From assembly GCA_002749205.1 (NCBI GenBank), contig PDOP01000034.1, forward strand, positions 1 to 64,000: a DNA stretch of 64,000 nt, written 5' to 3'. The DNA is from Treponema sp. (lineage in GTDB: Bacteria; Spirochaetota; Spirochaetia; Treponematales; Treponemataceae). This document shows, piece by piece, positions 43,626 to 53,194 of this stretch; the first letter of the stretch is position 1, and each line of letters opens with the position of its first letter. The notes below the pieces were generated by a model. It did not search any database. It saw nothing but the letters and a program-made list of their open reading frames with translations, and was not told the DNA's origin. A program made the translations under genes and the position numbers.

Positions 43626-44264
43626 ATGAAAATTCGATGTTTATGTGAACACAAATTTGAAGTACAACCTATAGTTAAACTCGACCTCGATAAAACACCG
43701 GAATATTTAGACAAAATAAAAAACGGTACTTTCAATTCTTTTAAATGTCCAAAATGCGGTTACGAGCTTAGAGCAGAAAGCAAAACCGAAATTATATGGA
43801 AATCAAAATCCGCAACTTTGGTTTTTATTCCCGAAAATAAAAGAATATACGGTTTATCAATTTCCGCAGGCGAAGACGAAAAAAACGAAACTGAAAATAA
43901 AAAATTCAAGTTCGACAAAAACACCCCGCTTGTAATCGGATATTCAGAGCTTGCTGACAGAATAAATGTACTTGATGCAAACCTTGACCCGAAAGGAATT
44001 GAAGTCGTTAAATTTATTGCACTTCAAAATGCGGGGCCGGTCGATAAAAAAAACTTAAGCATTTTTTTCAAACAATTAAAAAACGATAAACTTGAATTTT
44101 TTGTAAGCGGCTTAAAAAAAGACGAGGTGGCTGTTATCAAAATACCCAAAAAGATTTACGATGAAATTTTGAATGACAATAAAAATAACGAATTGTTTTC
44201 GGCAGTATCTATTGGAAATTATATATCGTATAAAAATATTTACATGGAGGGTTCAAGTGGTTAA
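43626..44264 (+). CDS. CpXC-domain protein
   Basis: A 212-residue protein opening with MKIRCLCEHKFEVQPIV and FKCPKCGYEL near residue 38. The paired Cys motifs fit the CpXC domain, a putative zinc-binding module of unknown role. The remainder is a soluble alpha/beta region without a motif I recognise. It overlaps the start of the next gene by 8 bp and probably shares a transcript with rseP. Confidence 0.68.
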   Translation: MKIRCLCEHKFEVQPIVKLDLDKTPEYLDKIKNGTFNSFKCPKCGYELRAESKTEIIWKSKSATLVFIPENKRIYGLSISAGEDEKNETENKKFKFDKNTPLVIGYSELADRINVLDANLDPKGIEVVKFIALQNAGPVDKKNLSIFFKQLKNDKLEFFVSGLKKDEVAVIKIPKKIYDEILNDNKNNELFSAVSIGNYISYKNIYMEGSSG

Positions 44265-46254
44265 AAGGTATTTTACAGGATTATGTTTTTTCTTGTTTTG
44301 TTTTTCTGTTTCATTTGCAGAAGGTGAAAATCCAAATCCTACGCCGAATGAAACCGAACCATCTGCTACAAATGATCAAATGTCTTCATCTGAAAGTACG
44401 GATAAATCCGACAACGAAGAAAATCCTGAATCTGAGCCCCAAAACAGGGATATTACTTACGAGCATTATCATCTGTTTCAAAACGGTGTTACTGAAATTG
44501 TTGTTACTAATAGCTCATCTGAATTCTATGTAGCCGGAAACGATGGCTTTGTTACACGGTACAAATACCCACAATTACAACCTGATACCTGGCAACTTTC
44601 TGATATTTCAATTAAAAAAATGGCTCTACACCCCAACCAAAAGCACCTTGCTATTTACGAAAGTAATGGTTTAAGCGATCATAGAATTTCTGTTTGGGAT
44701 TGGAACAAAAAAGAATGCCTTTTTACAAAAAAACTTGACAACTCAGTGTTATCGCTTGTTTGGTCTGCAAAAGGGACATATCTTTTTGTCGGAAACACTT
44801 CTATGGACGGAATATATGTATTCAACTTAAATGGAAAAAAATTGGATATTTTTGATGTTCCGCCCGGTATAGTTCTTTTATCTGCTACAGGCCCGTCAGA
44901 AAAAAGTGTTATAACCTATGGCGAAACAGGTAGATTAGTTTACACAAATTTGAAAAATAAACAAATGCCTATACAATATCCTACGGAAGCCTACTTAAAG
45001 TCACCTGAATTGATTAGAAACTTTACTCAAATAATCGGATATAAAGGAAAGCAAGTATTTGTTATTGACGCCCTTTCAGGCGAAACACTGAAAACATACC
45101 ACGCTGTAAATCCAATTTTTGCATGCAAACTTAAAGACAAGGTTCCACTTTGGATTGATTCAGGCAGTAGTGCCAATAACTGGTGCATAAGACAAGGAAA
45201 TGCAAAAACACCCGACTTTAAATTACCGTATAGAGCTAAACCTGTAGCGGCAAGACATGTAGGTAATCACATTGCTGTAGGCACGAATACAGGTCGTGTG
45301 TTTCTTTTAAATCAAACGGCAGACTCAAAAATAACATTTTCTGAAATTCCTACGCCGAACTTAAATCAAATATTAGACATTGACACTGACGGTCAACATA
45401 TCTTTTTTCTGACTAAAAACAAAATAAAATATATAAACAATTATAATGACGCTCCTAAATTGCTAACCGATGTAAAAAATGTAAACAAACTAAAGATTTA
45501 CAAAGACGGTTTACTTTTATGGTCAAATAAAAAAACAACACCGGTATATTATTTTTCATTTAAAACCAATAAGAAAAAAATTATTTATCACCCAAAAGAA
45601 ACGATTACATCACTTTCAATATACGAAGATAAAATTACAATGACTGAATATTTTTCAGGTGTTACAAGCATCAACTTAAATACAGGGAGCTGCGATTTTT
45701 GTTATTCAGCAACAGGAATTCAAGATGCAGTACAAATAGATAAAACCTATATGCTGGTAACAAAAAGCTCTATCGATAAAAATAAAACACCCGTTTTTTT
45801 AATAAACACAAAAACAGGTGAAACACTCCCTTTCCCGGTTGAGGGAGAATTTGCATTTTCACTTACACGAGATGACCTTAAATATAATGAATTAAGCTGT
45901 TTTGTAATAAATACTATTAACTCTGAAAATATAACAGAGCTTTTTACTATTACTGTAAATACAAAAAAACCGGCGGAAAGCAAGTTCAAAAAAATTCTGG
46001 CTTACAAAACAGAAGACCTAAATGCGTTTGTTGCCTCATCAAAAAAACAAATATTGACAAACCTTGGGGGTTACTCATTAATTTATCATAACAAAAATAC
46101 GCAACAAACTATAAGTCTCATGCGTACATACACTCTGACAAACAAGGCAATTTTTACGAACAACTACATATTAAGTTTGAATGATGACGGTTCAGTATTA
46201 TGGTACGACCGCGAAAACTTAAATGCTGTCGCAATTTCAACACTTGAATATTAA
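44257..46254 (+). CDS. Secreted WD40-like beta-propeller protein
   Basis: A 665-residue exported protein. I use the GTG at 44257 because GGAGG lies 6 nt upstream and the protein then begins with a signal peptide (VKRYFTGLCFFLFCFSVSFA). A Pro/Glu/Ser-rich linker (about 22-60) precedes repeated four-stranded blades such as YVAGNDGFVTRYKYPQLQP, LAIYESNGLSDHRISVWDWN and LFVGNTSMDGIYVFNLNGK, a WD40/PQQ-like propeller pattern. Probably a periplasmic or outer-surface interaction scaffold; no catalytic residues seen. It converges on miaA with only 12 bp between. Confidence 0.7.
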   Translation: MVKRYFTGLCFFLFCFSVSFAEGENPNPTPNETEPSATNDQMSSSESTDKSDNEENPESEPQNRDITYEHYHLFQNGVTEIVVTNSSSEFYVAGNDGFVTRYKYPQLQPDTWQLSDISIKKMALHPNQKHLAIYESNGLSDHRISVWDWNKKECLFTKKLDNSVLSLVWSAKGTYLFVGNTSMDGIYVFNLNGKKLDIFDVPPGIVLLSATGPSEKSVITYGETGRLVYTNLKNKQMPIQYPTEAYLKSPELIRNFTQIIGYKGKQVFVIDALSGETLKTYHAVNPIFACKLKDKVPLWIDSGSSANNWCIRQGNAKTPDFKLPYRAKPVAARHVGNHIAVGTNTGRVFLLNQTADSKITFSEIPTPNLNQILDIDTDGQHIFFLTKNKIKYINNYNDAPKLLTDVKNVNKLKIYKDGLLLWSNKKTTPVYYFSFKTNKKKIIYHPKETITSLSIYEDKITMTEYFSGVTSINLNTGSCDFCYSATGIQDAVQIDKTYMLVTKSSIDKNKTPVFLINTKTGETLPFPVEGEFAFSLTRDDLKYNELSCFVINTINSENITELFTITVNTKKPAESKFKKILAYKTEDLNAFVASSKKQILTNLGGYSLIYHNKNTQQTISLMRTYTLTNKAIFTNNYILSLNDDGSVLWYDRENLNAVAISTLEY

Positions 46255-46266
46255 ACTTGAATTTAG

Positions 46267-47265
46267 CTACTCACTTGTCAGCTGTGCATGTTTAATTTCA
46301 CGCATTATTTGGGAAAACATGGTTTGAGTATCACTACCGTCAATATGTATAATGTTTACACCAAATCGCTCCATTCTTCTAAACCATGTTTCCTGTCGTT
46401 TTGCAAACCGACAAATAGCCTGATGTAACTTTGTTACATATTCATCAAAACCGGTAAACTTATTTTGCAAGTATTCTGTTGTATATTTATATTCAAGTCC
46501 GAGTGCAATAAGCCTTTCCGATGAAACACCGCTTTTCAGTAAATCTTGAACTTCGTCTATCATACCGCAGTCAAGTCTTGCCAATAACCGAGTTTTTATA
46601 CGATTACGCAAAGCCTCCCTCTCAAAAAAAATGCCGAAAATAAGCGGGCTAACCTTTACGGGGCTTTCTTTTAAAAACTTGCAAGGATTTTCTTTTTTGT
46701 AAACGGCTATTTCAATAGCACGAATAGCCCTTTCGGGTATCAGTAAGTCCGTCTTATTGTGTAAGTTAGGATTTAAATCCAAAAGCATGTTTGCAAGCTC
46801 TTCTATGCTTTTTATTTTTAGCTCTTCGCGTAAAGCGGTGTTTTCCGGAACAGTAACCAGTTGATAATTGCGTAAAACAGAATCAAGATATAATCCTGTT
46901 CCACCCGCAATTATCGGTAAAGCCTTCCGATTGATTATTTCAGGAAAAGTATTATAAAAATCTTTTTGAAAATTATAAACATTATACTCACTGTCCAAGT
47001 CGCAGATGTCAATTACATGATACGGAATATTTCCGTATTCGGATAAATCTTTTCCTGAGCCAATATCCAGTTTGCGGTATACTTGCCTTGAATCCACAGA
47101 AATAATTTCACCATTCAGTTTTTTAGCGAGCAAAACCGCCAGCGATGTTTTACCTGTAGCAGTAGCACCCAAAATAACAATCGAATTCACATCATCAGTT
47201 TTAGTTTCTATTTGCTTGGTTGTAAAATTTTGCAACATATCGGTTTGTATCGTTGACGGTAACAT
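46267..47265 (-). CDS. miaA: tRNA dimethylallyltransferase
   Basis: A 332-residue MiaA, which adds the isopentenyl group to A37 of tRNAs reading UNN codons. P-loop VILGATATGKTSLAVLLAKKL, ISVDSRQVYRKLDIGSGK, IAGGTGLYLDSVLRNY and the C-terminal QAICRFAKRQETWFRR are all typical. About 27 residues precede the P-loop strand, longer than usual, so the true start may be the Met at residue 10. It lies 19 bp after selD and is likely cotranscribed with it. Confidence 0.9.
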   Translation of the reverse strand: MLPSTIQTDMLQNFTTKQIETKTDDVNSIVILGATATGKTSLAVLLAKKLNGEIISVDSRQVYRKLDIGSGKDLSEYGNIPYHVIDICDLDSEYNVYNFQKDFYNTFPEIINRKALPIIAGGTGLYLDSVLRNYQLVTVPENTALREELKIKSIEELANMLLDLNPNLHNKTDLLIPERAIRAIEIAVYKKENPCKFLKESPVKVSPLIFGIFFEREALRNRIKTRLLARLDCGMIDEVQDLLKSGVSSERLIALGLEYKYTTEYLQNKFTGFDEYVTKLHQAICRFAKRQETWFRRMERFGVNIIHIDGSDTQTMFSQIMREIKHAQLTSE

Positions 47266-47284
47266 AATTTTAATGCCATAACAT

Positions 47285-48310
47285 TTATTTGATTATCAAT
47301 GATACATCATCAAATGCTTGCACCTTACCTACTTCCCATAACGGAATATTTTTTTTGTTAAATTCAGCCCTTATTTTTTCGGCTTCTGTTTTATTCACCG
47401 AAAAAAGCAAACCTCCTGAAGTTTGCGGGTCAAATAGTATTTCTTCAATCCCAACATCATCAATTTCAAACTTAAACTTGTCTTTTAGAAAAAGCCTATT
47501 TTTTTTAGCCCCGCCTGTAATCAACTTATGTTTTGCGGCATGATATGCTTCATCAATATACGGAATTGCATCTGCATAAATTAAGGCTGTCTTATCATCG
47601 CCCAACATTTCAAGAACATGTCCTAAAAAGCCGAAGCCGGTAATATCCGTGCATGAATTAATTTCAAAATTATGAAGAATTTCCGCAGAAGATTTATTCA
47701 ATGTTTTCATAATATCAATAGCCCGTTGCAACACATCGTCACCGACAGCTTTGGCACCGTAAGCCGAAATTATAATACCGACACCCAGCGGTTTTGTTAA
47801 AAACAAAACATCATCAATCTGAGTTTGGCAGTTAGCCCAAATTTTATCAGGATGAACTTTACCCATAACAGAAAGGCCGTATTTTGGTTTAGTATCATTT
47901 ATAGAATGACCTCCTGCCAAAACAGCACCGGCTTCTTTTACTTTTTCAGCACCACCAAGCATAATTTGCTTTAACATATCATAGTTTCCGGTTTCGGGGA
48001 AAGCCACGATATTTAACGCAAGTACGGGCTGGCCACCCATTGCATAAACATCACTTAAAGCATTTGCTGCAGCAATCTGTCCGAAAAAATACGGGTCAGT
48101 AATCATTGGAGGAAAAAAATCCAGTGTTTGAATAATCGCCAAATCTTCAGTCATTTTTATAACAGCCGCATCGTCCGAATGCTCATAACCGACAAGACAA
48201 TCTTTGTGAAAAGTTTTTGGTAAGTCAATTAACATTTTTTCCAGAACACCTGCTCCGAGTTTAGCATTTCAGCCCCCTCCCGCAAGTAAAAGCTCTTTTT
48301 TGTCTATCAT
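47285..48310 (-). CDS. selD: Selenophosphate synthetase, itself a selenoprotein
   Basis: SelD makes monoselenophosphate, the selenium donor for selenocysteine. A simple frame begins only at 48235, but the true gene starts at the ATG at 48310 (AAGGAGG site) and reads through an in-frame TGA at 48271-48269: the residues around it are LLLAGGG-Sec-NAKLGAGVL, exactly the catalytic GG(C/U)xxK loop of SelD, with selenocysteine at position 14. A bacterial SECIS-like hairpin follows the TGA at the right distance. SDDAAVIK, LSDVYAMGGQPVLALNI and GGHSINDTKP are further SelD motifs. At 341 residues it is full length. Readthrough itself is inferred. Confidence 0.93.
48241..48258 (-). promoter_or_regulatory. 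SECIS-like hairpin in selD mRNA
   Basis: TCGGAGC-AGGT-GTTCTGG: a 7-bp stem (three G-U pairs) with an AGGU apical loop placed 17 nt after the TGA. E. coli fdhF has an AGGUCU loop at a similar distance from UGA, bound by SelB. Confidence 0.7.
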
Positions 48311-48461
48311 AAAACCTCCTTGATAATGATTTTGCGATTATAACAATAAAGTTAAAAAAAAACAAGTCGAATTTTAACATTCAACACTATATCCTGATTG
48401 TAAATTCATTTCCTAAAATTACATACTAAAAAAAAGGCAGTTTTAAGCCGATACACAAGGC

Positions 48462-49343
48462 ATGAAGAAGTATCTTGTATTTTTAAGTATATCTATGTTA
48501 TTATCCCTGTCTGTATTTGCAGGTGAGAACAATAAAAAAAGTGAAATTTCGCAATTCTCGGTTATAATCCGTGAAGAAGCTGTCATATTAAATTGGAAAA
48601 CTGACATTCCAAATCAAAATTTAATCATTTACAAATCGACTTCGCCGTTTATAGCTTTTTCATCACTGGTAGATGCTGTGTTAATTGCAGATTTTAAAGA
48701 CACCGGCAACCCGTTTATCGACTATCCTGTACCGGGTATTCCGTATTATTATTCCATTGTTACGGAAAACGAAGTCTCTTCAGGAAGAGTTGATTTTATA
48801 CCCGGAAAAAACACTTCTAACGAAGCTGTAGAAGTTTTTTCCGAAAAAATGCCGACTGTTTCTGCAAAAAACAGTAAAAATCTTCGTCCTATGCCCCTTC
48901 CGTTTCTTAATCCCGATAAATCACAAGAACTTCCAAAAACGATTTTTTCCGGTGAAACAGAAAAAATCATTTCTTTACTCAAGAGCAAATCAAAAAACTA
49001 TGAAAATTTTTTAGAATCAACAACAAAGAGATCTACATACTTATTTGATGAAGAAAAAATATCCGGCACAACAGGAGAGCTGTTTGGATTACAAAAAATC
49101 ATCAAATCCTACTTTTACACCGAGCAATGGCATAATCTTGAAGTGAACTTAACGAACTTTTTGCAAATTAGAAGAAGCCCTGAAGTAACTGCAAGAGCCC
49201 ATTTTTACTTAGGCGAAGCATATTTTTTCCAGTCCAAATATTCAAAAGCATTGAAAGAATTTTTTCAATCAGAGCAAATTTACACAAAAAAATCAAACGA
49301 ATGGATTCAATATTCACTGTTAGAGTTGGCAAAATCCAAATGA
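48462..49343 (+). CDS. Secreted protein with beta-sandwich and TPR-like C-terminus
   Basis: A 293-residue protein with a clear signal peptide (KKYLVFLSISMLLSLSVFA). Residues about 28-110 look like a fibronectin-III-type beta sandwich (VILNWKTDIPNQNLIIYKST, then YYYSIVTEN); the C-terminal part ends in a TPR-like helix pair (AHFYLGEAYFFQSKYSKALKEFFQSEQIY). Typical of spirochaetal periplasmic proteins of unknown function. It is not obviously in an operon; selD lies divergently upstream. Confidence 0.65.
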   Translation: MKKYLVFLSISMLLSLSVFAGENNKKSEISQFSVIIREEAVILNWKTDIPNQNLIIYKSTSPFIAFSSLVDAVLIADFKDTGNPFIDYPVPGIPYYYSIVTENEVSSGRVDFIPGKNTSNEAVEVFSEKMPTVSAKNSKNLRPMPLPFLNPDKSQELPKTIFSGETEKIISLLKSKSKNYENFLESTTKRSTYLFDEEKISGTTGELFGLQKIIKSYFYTEQWHNLEVNLTNFLQIRRSPEVTARAHFYLGEAYFFQSKYSKALKEFFQSEQIYTKKSNEWIQYSLLELAKSK

Positions 49344-49469
49344 AGCATAAAATAAAACTAACAGTAAAAATTAAAAAAACTGTATCCTAACTCTTAAAAA
49401 AGTGTTCATACTAATAGATAAGGGCTTAAAACAACCTTATTAAAACTAATTTGAGGTGATCGATATAAC

Positions 49470-50147
49470 ATGAAAAATATAAAAAGATTGTTTTTAATTA
49501 TTCCGGCTTTACTGATTTTTTGCTTTTTTTCAAATCCTGTATTTGCAAAAGAATCCGAAGGAATAGGTATCGGCTCCGATGCGGCATATCCTCACATTGA
49601 AAAAGCCCTTAAAGAACTGCCTATAAAGGCTAATACTATATACTATGCAAGTGATTCGGATATTGAAAAACTCATCGGTCTTTCAGCTGATATAGAAATA
49701 AACCTTCTGGAACTTTTGGACTGCACATACAGATACCTAAATGCAAACAACATGCGAATTCAAATTAACGGCTCTTCTTTTCAAAGATTATTACCGAAAT
49801 TCGATTTCGGGAAAGAGCGTGTTATGGCGTTATTACCAATTCATAAAATTACAAAAATCACAACAGGGGCAAAACTAAAAGATACAGACCACGCTCTTGA
49901 TATTTACATGAATTCAGAATACATAGAATACATTGAAATAGGAACCGCTATGTATGAACCACATTTCGGTTTCAATAAAATGGAGCCAAACCTTTTTTCA
50001 CAAGCATTTGGAATGCGTGTAAAAAAATGGGCAAGCAAAAAAGACATAGAAAAAATACATCTTTACGACAGAGGAAAAGCGGCTATTTTTGTCAAAAAGT
50101 TTTTTAAATCAAAACACTGGTATATCTGGCTAATTAAAAGAAAATAA
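49470..50147 (+). CDS. Exported protein of unknown function
   Basis: A 225-residue protein with a signal peptide (LFLIIPALLIFCFFSNPVFA) and a GAGGTGA site 14 nt before the ATG. The mature part is mixed alpha/beta with no domain I recognise; a basic C-terminus (KHWYIWLIKRK) is notable. A strong hairpin at 50224-50255 follows. Confidence 0.6.
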   Translation: MKNIKRLFLIIPALLIFCFFSNPVFAKESEGIGIGSDAAYPHIEKALKELPIKANTIYYASDSDIEKLIGLSADIEINLLELLDCTYRYLNANNMRIQINGSSFQRLLPKFDFGKERVMALLPIHKITKITTGAKLKDTDHALDIYMNSEYIEYIEIGTAMYEPHFGFNKMEPNLFSQAFGMRVKKWASKKDIEKIHLYDRGKAAIFVKKFFKSKHWYIWLIKRK

Positions 50148-50223
50148 CCAATATCGAAAAAATTAAGCATTCTGTATACAGAATACCGGCGAGTAAAACC
50201 GGAAGGTTTGCCTGAAATGTAAT

Positions 50224-50255
50224 AAACGGCAGTTCTGTAAACAGAGCTGCCGTTT
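50224..50255 (+). terminator. Strong hairpin after the exported protein gene
   Basis: AAACGGCAGTTCTGT (50224-50238) pairs with ACAGAGCTGCCGTTT (50241-50255), 15 bp with one G-U. The T run is short, so termination efficiency is uncertain. A perfect 16-bp palindrome ATTCTGTATACAGAAT lies just upstream (50169-50184). Confidence 0.55.
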
Positions 50256-50260
50256 CTAAG

Positions 50261-50434
50261 ACCGCCGATATCCTTTTTCTCGTTTAATTAAAACACTAAA
50301 GACAGTTGGAGCGAAAGCGGAAAATGTCGCTTTTATTTTTAAGAAAAGAGAAAAAGATACAAGGCGGTCGGGGGTTGCGAGCGTGGAATGTTGTAAAAAT
50401 AAAACAATAATATTCCTCGCAATGTCAACATTCC
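50261..50434 (+). repeat. Dispersed hairpin element, diverged copy E8
   Basis: ACCGCCGATATCC, stem CTTTTTCTC (50273-50281) with GAGAAAAAG (50348-50356), ATACAAGGCGGTCGGGGGTTG, then palindrome GGAATGTTG/CAACATTCC (50385-50393/50426-50434). The loop has GCGGAAAATGTCGC. Here the outer flanks ACCGCC and GGCGGT also pair. Same layout as E1-E7 with little flank identity. Confidence 0.55.
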
Positions 50435-50470
50435 AATCGCTATAAAAAAAATATCAAATAAAATTGACTT

Positions 50471-50500
50471 AAAAAAAAGCGACACCCAAATGAGTGCCGC
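50471..50500 (-). terminator. Intrinsic terminator of gapA
   Basis: On the minus strand GCGGCACTC-ATTT-GGGTGTCGC forms a 9-bp stem (two G-U pairs) followed directly by eight T, 22 bp after the gapA stop. Confidence 0.85.
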
Positions 50501-50521
50501 CAAAATGTCGCCTATTGCAAT

Positions 50522-51607
<1,086 letters not shown>

Positions 51608-51653
51608 TTAACCTGTCTTATCATACTTCAAAAACTCGGCTCTGTCAATACTT

Positions 51654-51795
51654 CAATTTTAAAAAAAAATTGCTTAACGCCACCCCGCTCCCTCGCATAA
51701 TCTTTTTATCGTTTCTGTTTAACATAAGCGAAGTCTCGGGGCGAGCCTTCTTTACTTAATAAAAGGAACGATAAAAAGGATAGACTTCGGTCGCC
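51654..51795 (-). repeat. Dispersed hairpin element, copy E6
   Basis: Stem CTTTTTATCGTT (51702-51713) pairing with AACGATAAAAAG (51767-51778), 12 bp; flanks CTCGCATAAT on one side and GGATAGACTTCGGTCGCC on the other; adjoining palindrome CAATTTT/AAAATTG (51654-51660/51666-51672). The stem sequence is different from all other copies while the flanks are kept. The remaining part of the gap to the tRNA (51796-51887) holds ATCAGGTTAAGGATTTTG and nothing else notable. Confidence 0.75.
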
Positions 51796-51887
51796 ACATC
51801 AGGTTAAGGATTTTGTAAACAGGGCGGTATCCTGAAATATTCTCACCTTAGTCTTGCAATTTCTTGAAATAAAGTTTCAAAAACCGC

Positions 51888-51915
51888 TTGACATTTTTCT
51901 TCTTATATTGTATAT
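51888..51915 (+). promoter_or_regulatory. tRNA-fMet promoter
   Basis: TTGACA (51888-51893), 16-bp spacer, TATATT (51910-51915), 15 bp before the mature tRNA. Confidence 0.7.
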
Positions 51916-51930
51916 TCTCAAAAGACAACG

Positions 51931-52003
51931 ACGCAGGGTAGAGCAGTTGGCAGCTCGTCGGGCTCATAACCCGGAGGTCGGAGGTTCGAGTCCTCTCCCT
52001 GCT
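51931..52003 (+). tRNA. Initiator tRNA-Met (CAT)
   Basis: A complete cloverleaf: acceptor CGCAGGG/CCCTGCT, anticodon loop CTCATAA and T-arm GGAGGTTCGAGTCCTCT. Two initiator marks are present: the 1-72 mismatch (C against T) and three G-C pairs in the anticodon stem (GGG/CCC). The discriminator is A, and the 3' CCA is not encoded. Confidence 0.95.
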
Positions 52004-52036
52004 ATCAACTCCCTAATTAATACTTCCAAATAATTT

Positions 52037-53194
52037 TTAGCTTAAAATATTTTTTACTTTTTTCAAAGCTTCTAAAAATAAATCTATTTCTGCTTTTGTT
52101 GTACTGTGTCCGATTGAAATGCGAATTGTATTTTGTTGTAATCCTGCCCTAATACCCATTTCCGAAAGAATTGGTTTTGTTTTCTTTTTAGACGAGCATG
52201 CCGAGCCTGTTGAAACAAAAACACCCTCATCGGATAAACATCTGGTTAAGACTTCGCCGGTTATCTTTTCGTCTGCGAATTGCAAAATATACGGCGAAAA
52301 ATTATTTGATTCCAATTCCCTGTTAGCCGGAATTAAAACAATATTAGACATTTGTACAATCTCGGAAATAAGATAGTCCATAGTCGAATTGACGGTTTTA
52401 ATATTTTTATCAATGTTGTCTGTCATATCTTTTATGCAAGATTGTAACGAAAAAATTCCTGCAAGGTTTTCTGTACCGGAGCGCACGCCAAACTCCTGCC
52501 CGCCTCCTTTTAAAAACGAGGAAAGCGAATTTTTTAAATACAAAGCACCAATTCCCCGTGATGCTCCAATTTTATGTCCTGCAAATGCCAATGAATCAAC
52601 GCCTAATTCCGAAACATCTACTTTTATCTTTCCGACCGCCTGAACAGCATCTGTGTGAATATGTATTTTTCGTTTTGCAGTTTTTTGTAATTGCTCATAA
52701 ATTTCTTTTATCGGTTGAATGGCACCCATTACATTATTCACAAGCATAACAGAAACAAACACAGTATTATCTTTAATCGTTTGCAAAACAGCATCAGAAG
52801 TAACAATGCCGGCACTATTTACGGGTATTTTCAATACTTCTACACCCAACCGAGAAAGAGCTTCAGCCTGCTTTGATATTGCAGAATGCTCGATTGAGCT
52901 TATTGCAATGGAATAGCTTTGAGGATTTGGTTTTGTCAAAACCGACAGCATTGGAAGATGATTACTTTCAGTTCCTCCTGATGTAAAATAAATCTGTTGC
53001 GATTTTGCTCCAATAGATTGTGCAATTTCCAATCGAGCATTTTCTAAAGCGGCTTTTGCCTCTATGCCTAAACCGTGAACGGAGGACGGGTTTGCAAAAT
53101 ACTTAAATGCCTTTTCGTTTGCATTTTTAATTGCTTCGATATTGGGCTTATAAGTTGCAGCCCAATCGAGATAAACTTTTTCTTGGTTATTCAT
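52037..53194 (-). CDS. Cysteine desulfurase (NifS/IscS family)
   Basis: A 385-residue PLP enzyme that takes sulfur (or selenium) from cysteine (selenocysteine). It opens with VYLDWAATYKP, has GGTESNH, the His-Lys region FAGHKIGASRGIGALYL with the PLP Lys, and the catalytic cysteine loop STGSACSSKKK near residue 332. The short STGSACSS loop fits the NifS-like/CsdA group I proteins. It overlaps the aroB gene by 8 bp. It could feed Fe-S clusters, tRNA thiolation or SelD; no scaffold gene is adjacent. Confidence 0.85.
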   Translation of the reverse strand: MNNQEKVYLDWAATYKPNIEAIKNANEKAFKYFANPSSVHGLGIEAKAALENARLEIAQSIGAKSQQIYFTSGGTESNHLPMLSVLTKPNPQSYSIAISSIEHSAISKQAEALSRLGVEVLKIPVNSAGIVTSDAVLQTIKDNTVFVSVMLVNNVMGAIQPIKEIYEQLQKTAKRKIHIHTDAVQAVGKIKVDVSELGVDSLAFAGHKIGASRGIGALYLKNSLSSFLKGGGQEFGVRSGTENLAGIFSLQSCIKDMTDNIDKNIKTVNSTMDYLISEIVQMSNIVLIPANRELESNNFSPYILQFADEKITGEVLTRCLSDEGVFVSTGSACSSKKKTKPILSEMGIRAGLQQNTIRISIGHSTTKAEIDLFLEALKKVKNILS

